From positions 9,140,501-9,204,500 of the forward strand of contig OZ038530.1 of NCBI GenBank assembly GCA_964036665.1: a stretch of 64,000 nt of DNA, written 5' to 3'. Positions 63,868 to 64,000 of the stretch are shown here, one piece after another. This DNA is from Gordius sp. MW1. Its lineage: Eukaryota; Nematomorpha; Gordioida; Gordea; Gordiidae. Under the pieces are notes generated by a model, which searched no databases, was not told the DNA's origin, and saw nothing but the letters and a program-made list of their open reading frames with translations. Position numbers and translations under genes: made by a program. How positions within the stretch are numbered: the first letter of the stretch is position 1; the number at the start of each line of letters is the position of its first letter.

Positions 63868-64000
63868 CTAGCTGACCCGGCAAACCTTGTTTTGCAATAT
63901 ACATTATTGCTAAAAAATATCGTCTGTTAAAATATAAGAAATGGGCTTAGGAAAGTTAGAATATAAGTAGAAATATGTATTATTAATTTATAGGATTAAT
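63868..64000 (+). repeat. Left end of CTAGCTGACCCGGC repeat, runs off window
   Basis: aactagctgacccggcaaac then cttgttttgcaatat matches the left end of the element at 25512. It continues beyond the window. Confidence 0.5.

Overview
This is AT-rich animal nuclear DNA from a genome I cannot name. The evidence is three recognisable metazoan genes built of short exons whose GT-AG introns keep reading frame, plus abundant mariner, hAT, LINE and Gypsy copies. Dystroglycan and a FAN-type BEACH-WD40 protein place it in Metazoa. Tiny introns (37-50 bp in the hAT transposase and one FAN intron) and a shortened dystroglycan suggest an invertebrate.

Layout. 730-9482 (+): the 3' part of a FAN/NSMAF-like gene (eight exons found; 5' end outside or unrecognised). 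10111-11575 (-): a complete two-exon UBXN6/UBXD1 gene, convergent with FAN. 12-31 kb: no host gene recognised; it holds about three copies of a 2 kb element with GAGAC-rich ends, one invaded by a LINE, a deleted mariner, several short hAT-type elements and other dispersed repeats. 31299-45313 (-): a complete seven-exon dystroglycan gene whose exon phases all agree (754 codons). Nearly every large intron of it is filled by a different mobile element: a mariner plus a LINE tail, an intact hAT, a hAT deletion derivative with a BED-finger exon, and two MITEs. One MITE lies at a splice donor. 45.4-64 kb: no host gene; a Gypsy fragment, a dead full-length mariner, inverted arrays of short AT-rich units, a roughly 3.4 kb palindrome of tandem arrays (54665-58115), a further array (58466-59585), a GC-rich hairpin minisatellite (61075-61245), and more MITEs.

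The most unusual material is (1) an intact 2.8 kb hAT with a perfect 8-bp target duplication and a spliced 619-residue transposase, (2) an array and palindrome family sharing the core ATTGCTATGCAAT with copies elsewhere in the window, (3) a MITE whose target duplication overlaps the dystroglycan exon 2 splice donor, and (4) a compact dystroglycan lacking the usual N-terminal and mucin length and the C-terminal PPxY. Exon boundaries come from reading splice signals and phase by eye; family names come from remembered domain patterns, with no database search.
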